Source: Clostridiales bacterium (GTDB taxonomy: Bacteria; Bacillota; Clostridia; Lachnospirales; Lachnospiraceae). Taken from it: DNA of 7,523 nucleotides. Numbering within the stretch: the stretch's first letter is position 1; every line of letters begins with the position of its first letter. The notes beneath the pieces are model-generated. The model was given only the letters and a program-made list of their open reading frames with translations. It did no database searches and had not been told where the DNA came from. Of this stretch, positions 1-6,212 are shown in pieces. The DNA lies in contig JAHZHG010000119.1 of NCBI GenBank assembly GCA_019420425.1, positions 1-7,523 on the forward strand, given 5' to 3'. Position numbers and translations under genes: made by a program.

Positions 1-1
1 A

Positions 2-997
2 ATGCCGTCTCTTCGTCTGGAGATGGTGCATCTGCAGCTGACCAGGCGGTGCAATCTGAACTGTTGGTTCTGTGGCCAGCGAAAGACGAGCTGGGACAGC
101 GCAAAGGCCTGCAAAGAGCTGACCGTGGACGAATGGCTGGGAGTCATTGATCAGCTGGACGAATATGCCAGGGAAAGCGGCTGTCGTCCCTCGGTGATGA
201 TCTGGGGCGGCGAAGCCGCCCTGTCCCCGGCCTTTGTCCCGGTGGTGCGCCGGCTGGCCGCTTCCGGCTATCGCCTGGGCATGGTCACGAACGGGACGCT
301 GCTGGAGAGGGATGCGGAGCTGATCCGCAGCTCCTTTGAAAAGCTGTATCTGTCGATTGACGGCGACGAAGAACTGCACGATGAAATCCGTGGCCGCGGC
401 GTATACCGCAAAGCCGCGGAAAACCTGCGCCTGCTGAAAGAAAACGGCCCCAAACGAGTAATCATGACCGTACTGACCCCGGCAGTCGCAGAACGGCTTC
501 CAGAGATTCTGGAGGCCTTTTCGGCGTTGGAGCCGGACGAGGTGATCCTGCAGGAACGGATTTTTCTGGAACCGGGGGAGGTGCGGCAGTACCGGGAATG
601 GATGAAGAGCAGCTTCCAAGCGGAGGCTGCAAAGATCGGCGCCTGGCTGGGTACGGAAGAGGATACCCGGGAGCGCAGCCGGCTTCGGGAAAGCTGCCAG
701 GCGAAGCTGCACGGGCTGAGCCTGCCGTATACCCTGACGTATTTGCCACACCTGCCCGCCAGGGCGCAGCCCTTCTGCCGTTCTCCCTTCCGCCATCTGC
801 ACATCACCTGGAACGGTCAGACCTCTTTCTGCACCGATTTCACCGATTTCAGCTGCGGCTCCGTCCGGGAAACCCCCGTTGCCCGGCTGTTCACAAACGC
901 GCGCGCCGACGCCTTTCGCCGGGAAGTGCTTAAGGGCAGGTGCGTCACCTGCGGGCACTGTTCCTGGAGATACAAGGAAAGCTTCCTGGAACTTTAG
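2..997 (+). CDS. Radical SAM protein with SPASM-like C-terminal cysteine cluster (start at window edge)
   Basis: Member of the radical SAM superfamily, which uses a [4Fe-4S] cluster to cleave S-adenosylmethionine reductively and start radical chemistry; the protein should be cytosolic. The cluster motif CxxxCxxC is at residues 17, 21 and 24 (CNLNCWFC). It is followed by a GGE-type SAM-binding motif, here WGGEA at 68-72 instead of the usual GGEP, then VTNGT at 95-99 and LSIDG at 118-122, as in the partial TIM barrel of the family. The C-terminus has Cys259, Cys277, Cys285 and CVTCGHC (314, 317, 320), with GSVRETPVARLF between them. This resembles a SPASM/twitch auxiliary-cluster domain of peptide- or protein-modifying enzymes. 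The substrate is unknown. The first ATG is base 2 of the window, so no ribosome binding site is visible and the true start may lie upstream; Met8 is another possible start. Family is secure; the role in peptide maturation is only an inference. Confidence 0.9.
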   Translation: MPSLRLEMVHLQLTRRCNLNCWFCGQRKTSWDSAKACKELTVDEWLGVIDQLDEYARESGCRPSVMIWGGEAALSPAFVPVVRRLAASGYRLGMVTNGTLLERDAELIRSSFEKLYLSIDGDEELHDEIRGRGVYRKAAENLRLLKENGPKRVIMTVLTPAVAERLPEILEAFSALEPDEVILQERIFLEPGEVRQYREWMKSSFQAEAAKIGAWLGTEEDTRERSRLRESCQAKLHGLSLPYTLTYLPHLPARAQPFCRSPFRHLHITWNGQTSFCTDFTDFSCGSVRETPVARLFTNARADAFRREVLKGRCVTCGHCSWRYKESFLEL

Positions 998-1042
998 GGC
1001 TAATGGATAAACAAAATGGAAAGCAACATTTTGTATCACATC

Positions 1043-1071
1043 TTGACTGCGGCCGATCCTGCATTTATAAT
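1043..1071 (+). promoter_or_regulatory. SigA-type promoter for the Rpn-family gene
   Basis: TTGACT (1043-1048), a 17-bp spacer, then a perfect TATAAT (1066-1071). This is one of the two or three best promoter matches in the window. Transcription would begin near 1078, at the left arm of the inverted repeat described below, and reach the ATG at 1117 after a leader of about 40 nt. The promoter makes the nuclease gene independent of the radical SAM gene upstream. Confidence 0.8.
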
Positions 1072-1077
1072 AAAACC

Positions 1078-1090
1078 AGACAAAATGTTT
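1078..1090 (+). repeat. Left arm of inverted repeat flanking the Rpn gene
   Basis: AGACAAAATGTTT here is the exact reverse complement of 2007-2019. The match continues imperfectly outward (AATAAAA at 1069-1075 against TTTTATT at 2020-2026, with CC extra on the left) and inward (TGCCA at 1095-1099 against TGGCA at 2001-2005, with gaps of 4 and 1 nt). The arm begins where transcription from the 1043-1071 promoter should start. It could be a terminal inverted repeat of a small mobile unit or a chance AT-rich match. Confidence 0.5.
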
Positions 1091-1116
1091 TCGATGCCAT
1101 AGACTAAAGGAGGATT

Positions 1117-1908
1117 ATGGCAAAGAAAAACTTTGCAGAATTAAATTTAAGCGATGCATTTCTCTTCGCCGTTGCCATGGAGAATCCGGATACCTGTCGG
1201 CTGCTGCTGGAGCAGGTATTGGAAAAGAAGGTTTCCGGTGTTCAGGCACAGACGGAGCGCAGCTTATTCTATATACCGAATCTGCGCAGCATCCGTCTGG
1301 ACGTTTTTGCCGAAGACAAAGAGCAGACGGGCTATAACCTGGAAATGGAAAACTGGGACAAAGGCAGCCTGGCCAAACGCAGCCGGTTTCATCTGGCTAA
1401 AATGGACACTGCCGCGCTGAAGCCCGGCGAAGCATTCAATATGCTGAGGAACAGCTATGTGATCTTCATCTGCACATTTGATCCATTCAGCAAAGGGTTG
1501 TACCGCTACACATTTGAGACAAAATGTCTGGAGAAGGAGCTTGCACTGCGCGATGGAGCAACCCGGATTTTTCTGAATACGAAAGGGGAAAACCCGCAGG
1601 GAGTATCGAAGTCACTGATAAATTTTCTACACTATGTGGAAAACAGCAGCGACCAGTATGTAAAAGAAAATGGAGATCCTTGGCTGAGAGAGTTCCATGA
1701 AAGAATCCGGGCATTAAAGAAAAGCAGAGAATTGGAGGAAAGGTATATGACAGTAGGAGATTTGATTCAAGAGGCAGGAGAAAGGGAAAGAGACAGACTT
1801 AGACGCCTGGTTATCCGGCTAAATCAGGACGGTGAAAGCGAACAGCTGCTCCAGATATTGGGAAACGAGGAGTTGCTGGAACAATGGTATCAGAAATATC
1901 AACTGTAG
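1117..1908 (+). CDS. Rpn-family recombination-promoting nuclease / PD-(D/E)XK transposase-like protein
   Basis: 263-aa protein of the Rpn/PDDEXK_2 group, annotated in many clostridia as a PD-(D/E)XK nuclease family putative transposase. Characterised members (E. coli RpnA type) are DNA endonucleases that promote RecA-independent recombination. The fold is recognisable from the N-terminal LSDAFLFAVAMEN segment (11-23), then RLDVFAED with Asp62, YNLEMEN with Glu76 and Glu78, and the basic stretch KRSRFHLAKMD (87-97). Asp62, Glu76 and Glu78 fit the metal-binding D...ExE/Q core; Glu78 replaces the Gln common in the family. The C-terminal part (about 195-263) is charged and predicted helical. The frame is intact and only slightly short for the family. 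AAAGGAGG at 1106-1113 fixes the ATG start. The gene is visibly more AT-rich than its neighbours and is flanked by an inverted repeat, consistent with accessory DNA. Family is confident; mobility is not shown. Confidence 0.88.
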   Translation: MAKKNFAELNLSDAFLFAVAMENPDTCRLLLEQVLEKKVSGVQAQTERSLFYIPNLRSIRLDVFAEDKEQTGYNLEMENWDKGSLAKRSRFHLAKMDTAALKPGEAFNMLRNSYVIFICTFDPFSKGLYRYTFETKCLEKELALRDGATRIFLNTKGENPQGVSKSLINFLHYVENSSDQYVKENGDPWLREFHERIRALKKSRELEERYMTVGDLIQEAGERERDRLRRLVIRLNQDGESEQLLQILGNEELLEQWYQKYQL

Positions 1909-1930
1909 AATAGTCTTATTCAATTCTAAT

Positions 1931-1952
1931 GTCGGCTGCCCCGGCAGCCGAC
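1931..1952. terminator. GC-rich hairpin between convergent genes (terminator-like)
   Basis: GTCGGCTGCC (1931-1940) pairs perfectly with GGCAGCCGAC (1943-1952) around CC; in practice this is an 8-9 bp stem with a 4-6 nt loop. It lies 22 nt after the Rpn stop codon and 121 nt past the stop of the opposing DUF975 gene. No clean T-tract follows on either strand (the + side continues CGTTCACGTTTATT), so it is a weak or atypical terminator or an mRNA 3'-end stabiliser. Confidence 0.5.
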
Positions 1953-2006
1953 CGTTCACGTTTATTCACGAACCCAAATTCATTTATTTTCATTATATAA
2001 TGGCAG

Positions 2007-2019
2007 AAACATTTTGTCT
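2007..2019 (-). repeat. Right arm of inverted repeat flanking the Rpn gene
   Basis: AAACATTTTGTCT is the exact reverse complement of the left arm at 1078-1090. The unit bounded by the two arms is about 940 bp and contains just the Rpn gene and its hairpin. No obvious target-site duplication is seen immediately outside the arms. The rest of the gap 1909-2073 holds only AT-rich sequence apart from the hairpin at 1931-1952. Confidence 0.5.
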
Positions 2020-2073
2020 TTTTATTCCCCTCTCGTATAGAAAGATAGGCTTTTCCCCTATATGACGTGAAAT

Positions 2074-2823
2074 CTAAATTCTATGTGCCCCCTGTGATCC
2101 CTGTGTGTCGGCAGGCTCATGGATAATATCCAGATAAAAATAAGCAAGCACCGTATAGAGATAAGGGCAGATCCAAAGCAGCCCGATTCCCAGAGAAAGC
2201 AGTCCCAGCAGAAGCAGCCCGATAAAGCTGAGATACAGATAAAGCAGTCTGCCTTTATTGCCGCGCATAAGCCCCCGGCTTTCCCTTAGCAGGGAAAGTG
2301 CGTCTTTCTCTGGATTATCTGCATAGAGATATCCGATCAGCGCGTAGCACAGCATAAAGTAGATATCCGCGGCAATTCCCCCGAGCCCGGCGGCCACTGC
2401 CGGAACCAGCCAGAAGGTACTGCCGGTTTGTACATAAGCAGTCATGCATCCGACAAATGGGAGCATACAGGCCGCAGCAATCAGCAGAATCAGCAGATTT
2501 GCGACGATAATCCGATCCGGATGGGAGGAAAAGCCAAAGAACAGATCGGTCAGCGGATAGTCCTGATTCCGGCAGAGATTAAGAAAAAGCCGGTTCATCC
2601 CGGCACTCAGTACGGAAAGAAGCAGAAAGACGATGATCTGGCTGACATAATAGGGAATCTGGACGCCGGGACTGTTCAGATAAGCCGGAAAGACCAGATT
2701 CAGCAGGCGGTTGGCCGCGTAGGATACCAGCCCAACCAGCAGAAAAGCGCACATCAGCCGGGGAAACCGGCCCAGCAGGCGGTTCCTGGCTGTCGATTTT
2801 AACGATGCAGAATAGTCCCGCAT
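2074..2823 (-). CDS. DUF975-family integral membrane protein
   Basis: 249-aa polytopic membrane protein of the DUF975 family, common in clostridia and of unknown function. Hydrophobic segments lie at about residues 22-46, 57-80, 104-127, 136-166, 192-217 and 219-234. The family hallmark is the C-terminal half: a Tyr-rich helix ending in ADNPEKDALSLLRESRGLMRGNK (168-190), then LSFIGLLLLGLLSLGIGLLW and PYLYTVLAYFY (220-230). This matches the usual pattern of an S..LM.GNK loop, LSFIG helix and GIG.LW.PY....A.FY. There is no signal peptide beyond the first membrane helix, and the short C-terminal tail is hydrophilic. The ATG at 2823 has a GGAGG ribosome site (complement of 2830-2834) six bases upstream. 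It follows the 159-aa gene by 35 nt on the same strand with no terminator or promoter between, so the two are probably co-transcribed. A role in the envelope is inference from topology only. Confidence 0.85.
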   Translation of the reverse strand: MRDYSASLKSTARNRLLGRFPRLMCAFLLVGLVSYAANRLLNLVFPAYLNSPGVQIPYYVSQIIVFLLLSVLSAGMNRLFLNLCRNQDYPLTDLFFGFSSHPDRIIVANLLILLIAAACMLPFVGCMTAYVQTGSTFWLVPAVAAGLGGIAADIYFMLCYALIGYLYADNPEKDALSLLRESRGLMRGNKGRLLYLYLSFIGLLLLGLLSLGIGLLWICPYLYTVLAYFYLDIIHEPADTQGSQGAHRI

Positions 2824-2858
2824 AATGTACCTCCATTGGTAAGTAGAAATATCCTTGC

Positions 2859-3338
2859 TCAGACGCTGCCGTCCGGCAGCACCGGAGCAGGCTCGACCAC
2901 CTTTTCCTCCGGAACAGAAAAGGGATTCAGCAGTTCGTCAAGGCTCTGGTAGCCGCCGTCAGGGTCGGCGGGATCAAACGTTCCGGAAATATAGTTTAAA
3001 TACTGCTCCACATAGCTTCGGTAAAACGGGTCGTTCATCACCGTATACACGGAGTAAACCGTAATGATCAGAGAAAAAATCATCCCCATCGCCCCGGCGC
3101 CCACCGCGAACCTGGCCCGTGAAGTCATCCGGCGTTTCCCGCCTTTCGACAAGAGCGCCATAATAATCGCCAGTGCGCCCATCGGGATGGACAGGTAAAA
3201 GATCAGGCTAAGGCAGCAGGAGAGAATCCCCAGAGCGATGGCCGCCGAGGCAAACCGGTTGCGGCTGCGCTCCCGCTCACTCCATATCCCCTGCTGATCC
3301 GGCCCGAAATCGGAGGAATACGGATCATAATAGTCCAT
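2859..3338 (-). CDS. Small membrane protein, DUF4190-like
   Basis: 159-aa protein and first gene of the two-gene minus-strand operon. It has a Tyr/Asp-rich hydrophilic N-terminus (1-28, beginning MDYYDPYSSD), a long hydrophobic hairpin at 29-63 (ASAAIALGILSCCLSLIFYL then PMGALAIIMALLS), a basic loop KGGKRRMTSRAR (65-76), another membrane helix at 77-100, and an acidic extracytoplasmic-looking tail of about 58 residues ending EPAPVLPDGSV. The AxxALGILS...G.LAI..ALLSKG pattern is that of the DUF4190-type small membrane proteins abundant in Lachnospiraceae. No enzymatic motif is seen. The ATG at 3338 has AAAGGA (complement of 3347-3352) eight bases upstream. By the positive-inside rule the basic loop should be cytoplasmic. 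Function is unknown; co-transcription with the DUF975 gene suggests a shared envelope role. Confidence 0.75.
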   Translation of the reverse strand: MDYYDPYSSDFGPDQQGIWSERERSRNRFASAAIALGILSCCLSLIFYLSIPMGALAIIMALLSKGGKRRMTSRARFAVGAGAMGMIFSLIITVYSVYTVMNDPFYRSYVEQYLNYISGTFDPADPDGGYQSLDELLNPFSVPEEKVVEPAPVLPDGSV

Positions 3339-3381
3339 AGAAAACGTCCTTTCTCTATCAAAAATTTCTGATTATCTTGTC

Positions 3382-3410
3382 ATTTTATCATGGGAATAGA
3401 GGAAAATCAA
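3382..3410 (-). promoter_or_regulatory. Promoter for the two-gene membrane-protein operon
   Basis: Read on the minus strand: TTGATT (complement of 3405-3410), a 17-bp spacer, TAAAAT (complement of 3382-3387). Transcription would start near 3375, about 37 nt upstream of the 3338 start codon. It is back to back with the tex promoter. Confidence 0.6.
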
Positions 3411-3434
3411 CCTTCAGCGGTTTTACGTCTCAAC

Positions 3435-3463
3435 TTGCTCCAAATCCGTCCTTATGCTATAAT
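3435..3463 (+). promoter_or_regulatory. Promoter for tex (extended -10)
   Basis: TTGCTC (3435-3440), a 17-bp spacer, perfect TATAAT (3458-3463) preceded by TGC, giving an extended -10 that compensates for the weaker -35. Start of transcription near 3470, about 35 nt before the tex ATG. Confidence 0.75.
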
Positions 3464-3504
3464 GTCCAGGAATTATCGCGCTGCATACAGCACAGGAGGT
3501 TTAT

Positions 3505-5661
3505 ATGGATATTACAAAGCAGCTGGCAGAGGAACTGGCGGTTAAGCCGTGGCAGGTGGAGGCCGCAGTGAATCTGATTGACGAGGGAAACACGATTCCG
3601 TTTATCTCCCGTTACCGCAAGGAAGTGACGGGTTCTTTAAATGACGAGGTGCTCAGAAAGCTTTATGAGCGTCTGAACTATCTGCGCAGCCTGGAGGAGA
3701 GGAAGGCTGCCGTACTGGCGACGATTGAGGAGCAGGGCAAGCTTACACCCGATCTGAAAAAGCAGATTGAGGAGGCGGTGACCCTGGTTGCCGTGGAGGA
3801 CTTATACCGGCCTTACCGTCCGAAGCGCAGAACCAGAGCGACCATTGCCAGGGAAAAGGGGCTGGAGCCGCTGGCTTCCCTCATTACCCTGCAGCTGGTA
3901 AAAACCCCGCTGGAGGAAGAGGCAGAGGCTTTTGTTTCCGAAGAAAAGGGGGTAGCCTCCGTTCAGGAGGCAATTGCCGGTGCAATGGATATCATCGCCG
4001 AGACAATTTCTGACAATGCGGACTACCGCAAGGAGATCCGCCGGATGACCATGCAGGAGGGCCGTCTGGTATCTGCGGCAAAGGATGAAAAGGCCCAGTC
4101 GGTTTACGAGAACTATTATGCGTACGAGGAGCCGGTGAGCAAGGTGGCCGGTCATCGGGTGCTGGCGATTAACCGGGGAGAGAAGGAAAAGTTCCTGACG
4201 GTAAAGATCGAGGCTCCGGAGGAGAGAATCCTGGGCTGGCTGGAGAAACGGACGATTCTGCGGGATAATCCCTATACAACGCCGGTGTTAAAGGAGACGG
4301 TGGCAGACAGCTACAGCCGCCTGATTGCCCCTGCCATCGAGCGGGAAATCCGCAATGAGCTGACCGAAAAAGCAGAGGACGGAGCCATTGCCGTGTTCGG
4401 CAAAAACCTGGAGCAGCTGCTTCTGCAGCCGCCCATCGCCGGGCAGGTGGTGCTGGGCTGGGATCCGGCATTCCGGACAGGCTGCAAGCTGGCTGTGGTA
4501 GATCCCACCGGGAAGGTACTGGATACGACCATCATCTATCCCACCGCCCCGACCAATGAGACAAAAATCCGCGCAGCTAAGGAAACGCTGAAAAAGCTGA
4601 TCCGGAAATACAACGTCACCCTGTTTTCCGTGGGCAACGGCACAGCCTCCCGGGAATCTGAGCAGGTCATTGTGGAGCTGTTTAAGGAAATCCCGGAGAA
4701 GGTGCAGTACGTGATCGTCAACGAGGCGGGGGCCTCCGTATATTCGGCCAGCCAGCTGGCCACCGAGGAGTTCCCGGAGTTTGATGTGGGCCAGCGGAGC
4801 GCTGTTTCCATTGCCCGCCGTCTGCAGGATCCCCTGGCAGAGCTGGTAAAGATTGATCCAAAGTCCATCGGCGTGGGACAGTACCAGCATGATATGAATC
4901 AGAAGAAGCTGGGCGAGGCCCTCGGCGGAGTGGTGGAGGACAGCGTAAACAAGGTGGGTGTGGATCTGAACACGGCCTCCGCCTCTTTGATGGAGTACGT
5001 TTCCGGTATTTCCAAGGGAATTGCGAAGAACATAGTGGCCTACCGGGAGGAAAACGGCCGGTTTGTTAACCGCAGGCAGCTGCTGAAGGTGCCCAAGCTG
5101 GGGCCGAAGGCTTATGAGCAATGCGCAGGCTTTATGCGGATCCCGGGCGGTGAAAATCCGCTGGATGCCACCAGTGTCCATCCCGAAAGCTATGAGGCGG
5201 CCAAACGGCTGCTGGAAAAGCTGGGCTATGCGCCGGAGGACATCGCCGGGGGCGGACTGGCAGGAATACGGAAGAAGATTCGGGATTATAAAAAGCTGGC
5301 CGCGGAGCTGGAGATCGGTGAGCCTACCCTGCGGGATATTGTAGCCGAGCTGGAAAAGCCGGGCAGGGATCCCAGAGACGAGATGCCCCGTCCCATTCTG
5401 CGCAGCGACGTACTGGAGATGAAGGACCTAAAGCCGGGGATGGTGCTGAAAGGAACCGTGCGCAATGTGATTGATTTTGGCGCATTCGTGGATATTGGCG
5501 TTCATCAGGACGGCCTCGTGCACATCTCTCAGCTGAGCAGCAAAACGTTTGTCAAGCATCCGCTGGAGGTGGTAAGCGTTGGCGACATTGTGGAAGTAAA
5601 GGTGCTCAGCGTAGACCTGCAGAAGAAGCGGATTGCGCTGACCATGAAGGGGGTAAGTTAA
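3505..5661 (+). CDS. tex: Tex, RNA-binding transcription accessory protein
   Basis: Full-length 718-aa Tex, a conserved cytoplasmic nucleic-acid-binding protein, the bacterial relative of eukaryotic Spt6, implicated in transcription and RNA metabolism. Domains in order: helical Tex N-terminal region with the signatures NTIPFISRYRKE (29-40) and EDLYRPYRPKRRTRATIAREKGLEPL (98-123); YqgF/RNase H-like domain at about 315-440 (GWDPAFRTGCKLAVVD, then VGNGTASRE at 376-384); helix-hairpin-helix region at about 485-550 (VDLNTASASLMEYVSGIS...REENGRFVNRRQLLKVPKLGPKAYEQCAGF); and a C-terminal S1 RNA-binding domain at about 642-714 (VLKGTVRNVIDFGAFVDIGVHQDGLVHISQLS). Length and order are typical. AGGAGGT at 3494-3500 fixes the start. 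It is monocistronic, with its own extended -10 promoter and a terminator downstream. Nothing suggests truncation or a frameshift. Confidence 0.97.
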   Translation: MDITKQLAEELAVKPWQVEAAVNLIDEGNTIPFISRYRKEVTGSLNDEVLRKLYERLNYLRSLEERKAAVLATIEEQGKLTPDLKKQIEEAVTLVAVEDLYRPYRPKRRTRATIAREKGLEPLASLITLQLVKTPLEEEAEAFVSEEKGVASVQEAIAGAMDIIAETISDNADYRKEIRRMTMQEGRLVSAAKDEKAQSVYENYYAYEEPVSKVAGHRVLAINRGEKEKFLTVKIEAPEERILGWLEKRTILRDNPYTTPVLKETVADSYSRLIAPAIEREIRNELTEKAEDGAIAVFGKNLEQLLLQPPIAGQVVLGWDPAFRTGCKLAVVDPTGKVLDTTIIYPTAPTNETKIRAAKETLKKLIRKYNVTLFSVGNGTASRESEQVIVELFKEIPEKVQYVIVNEAGASVYSASQLATEEFPEFDVGQRSAVSIARRLQDPLAELVKIDPKSIGVGQYQHDMNQKKLGEALGGVVEDSVNKVGVDLNTASASLMEYVSGISKGIAKNIVAYREENGRFVNRRQLLKVPKLGPKAYEQCAGFMRIPGGENPLDATSVHPESYEAAKRLLEKLGYAPEDIAGGGLAGIRKKIRDYKKLAAELEIGEPTLRDIVAELEKPGRDPRDEMPRPILRSDVLEMKDLKPGMVLKGTVRNVIDFGAFVDIGVHQDGLVHISQLSSKTFVKHPLEVVSVGDIVEVKVLSVDLQKKRIALTMKGVS

Positions 5662-5707
5662 GGAAGCCGCTGCTATCGCAGCTGCAGTTTCTGTTTGAAA
5701 ATACAAA

Positions 5708-5747
5708 AAACAGAGAGTGCCGGCCATAGAGACTGCACTCTCTGTTT
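5708..5747. terminator. Bidirectional rho-independent terminator between tex and the 84-aa XRE gene
   Basis: AAACAGAGAGTGC (5708-5720) pairs perfectly with GCACTCTCTGTTT (5735-5747), a 13-bp stem with a 14-nt loop. On the minus strand the stem ends in a run of six T (complement of 5705-5710), making it a strong terminator for the regulator gene that ends at 5823. On the plus strand the tail is GTTTCTGCG, weaker but adequate to end tex. A smaller stem (GCTGC/GCAGC, 5669-5682) lies just after the tex stop. Confidence 0.85.
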
Positions 5748-5822
5748 CTGCGCAAAAAAAGAAAAAATCTGGAATAATTTGCCGTACACAGGCATACATA
5801 TATATAAAGGGGACGCTCCTTC

Positions 5823-6077
5823 CTACTTTTCTTCTCCATCGTTCTTTTTCTTTACTTCAAAAAGCCAGGCAACGGGAATATCCAGGGCGTCAGCGATATC
5901 AAAGAGCACTTCCAGAGAGACTGCGGTGACTACTCCGGGAGCTTCCAGATTGCTGATATGTGTACGACTGATATTTACCCGTTCAGCTAATTGGAGCTGG
6001 GTGAGATGTTTGAGCTTGCGGTAATAAGCGATGGTAAGTCCGAGCTGGCGATACAGGTCTTCGTGTTTAGCGCTCAT
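5823..6077 (-). CDS. Small XRE-family (Cro/CI-type) transcriptional regulator
   Basis: 84-aa DNA-binding protein that is little more than one helix-turn-helix domain. The Cro/CI-type fold spans about residues 10-73; the HTH proper is TQLQLAERVNISRTHISNLE (26-45), with the usual LA/I-S..HISNLE recognition-helix pattern, then the packing helices LEVLFDIADALDIPVAWLF (55-73) and a short charged tail. The start chosen is the ATG at 6077, because AAGGAGG (complement of 6086-6092) lies eight bases upstream. A longer in-frame start at 6161 has no ribosome site and would add 28 atypical residues. It probably represses its own promoter, as is common for this class, but the operator is not proven. It is transcribed in the same direction as the 126-aa XRE gene 147 bp upstream and ends at a strong terminator. 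Targets are unknown. Confidence 0.85.
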   Translation of the reverse strand: MSAKHEDLYRQLGLTIAYYRKLKHLTQLQLAERVNISRTHISNLEAPGVVTAVSLEVLFDIADALDIPVAWLFEVKKKNDGEEK

Positions 6078-6136
6078 ATTGTCTGCCTCCTTCTCTCTAT
6101 ATAGTGTATCCCGAGAGAGGAGAAAACGAAACAAAT

Positions 6137-6157
6137 TGTGTACATGCAATTGCAATG
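6137..6157 (+). repeat. Copy 1 of an imperfect direct repeat, possible operator
   Basis: TGTGTACATGCAATTGCAATG, related with one inserted base to 6199-6220. It contains the palindromes TGTACA (6139-6144) and TGCAATTGCA (6145-6154). It lies in the leader between the minus-strand promoter (6184-6212) and the 84-aa XRE gene, a suitable place for autorepression. Confidence 0.4.
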
Positions 6158-6164
6158 ACATGGA

Positions 6165-6193
6165 TTGCTAAAACGATAAAACCAGTATATAAT
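6165..6193 (+). promoter_or_regulatory. Candidate plus-strand promoter facing into the 126-aa XRE gene
   Basis: TTGCTA (6165-6170), a 17-bp spacer, perfect TATAAT (6188-6193). It points rightwards, so its transcript would start near 6200 and run antisense through the 126-aa XRE gene (6225-6605, minus). No convincing plus-strand gene follows. Its -10 overlaps the -10 of the opposed promoter 6184-6212, so only one of the two could be occupied at a time. Confidence 0.45.
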
Positions 6194-6212
6194 GTAAATG
6201 TGTACTGTGCAA
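6184..6212 (-). promoter_or_regulatory. Promoter for the 84-aa XRE regulator
   Basis: Read on the minus strand: TTGCAC (complement of 6207-6212), a 17-bp spacer, TATACT (complement of 6184-6189). The start would be near 6177, giving a leader of about 100 nt before the ATG at 6077. Direct-repeat copy 2 overlaps the -35 and the spacer, so a protein bound there would block this promoter. Confidence 0.55.

Noticed and set aside
2046..2063. Short hairpin ATAGG...CCTAT after the DUF975 gene
   Set aside because: The stem is only 5 bp with no T-tract on the minus strand; too weak to call a terminator.
4288..5181. Long minus-strand frame (297 codons) inside tex
   Set aside because: It is an antisense shadow of a fully intact tex gene, His/Leu-rich with no domain or ribosome site.
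6078..6161. 28-residue N-terminal extension of the 84-aa XRE protein from an ATG at 6161
   Set aside because: No ribosome site precedes 6161, whereas the ATG at 6077 has AAGGAGG at ideal spacing and gives a normal-length XRE domain.
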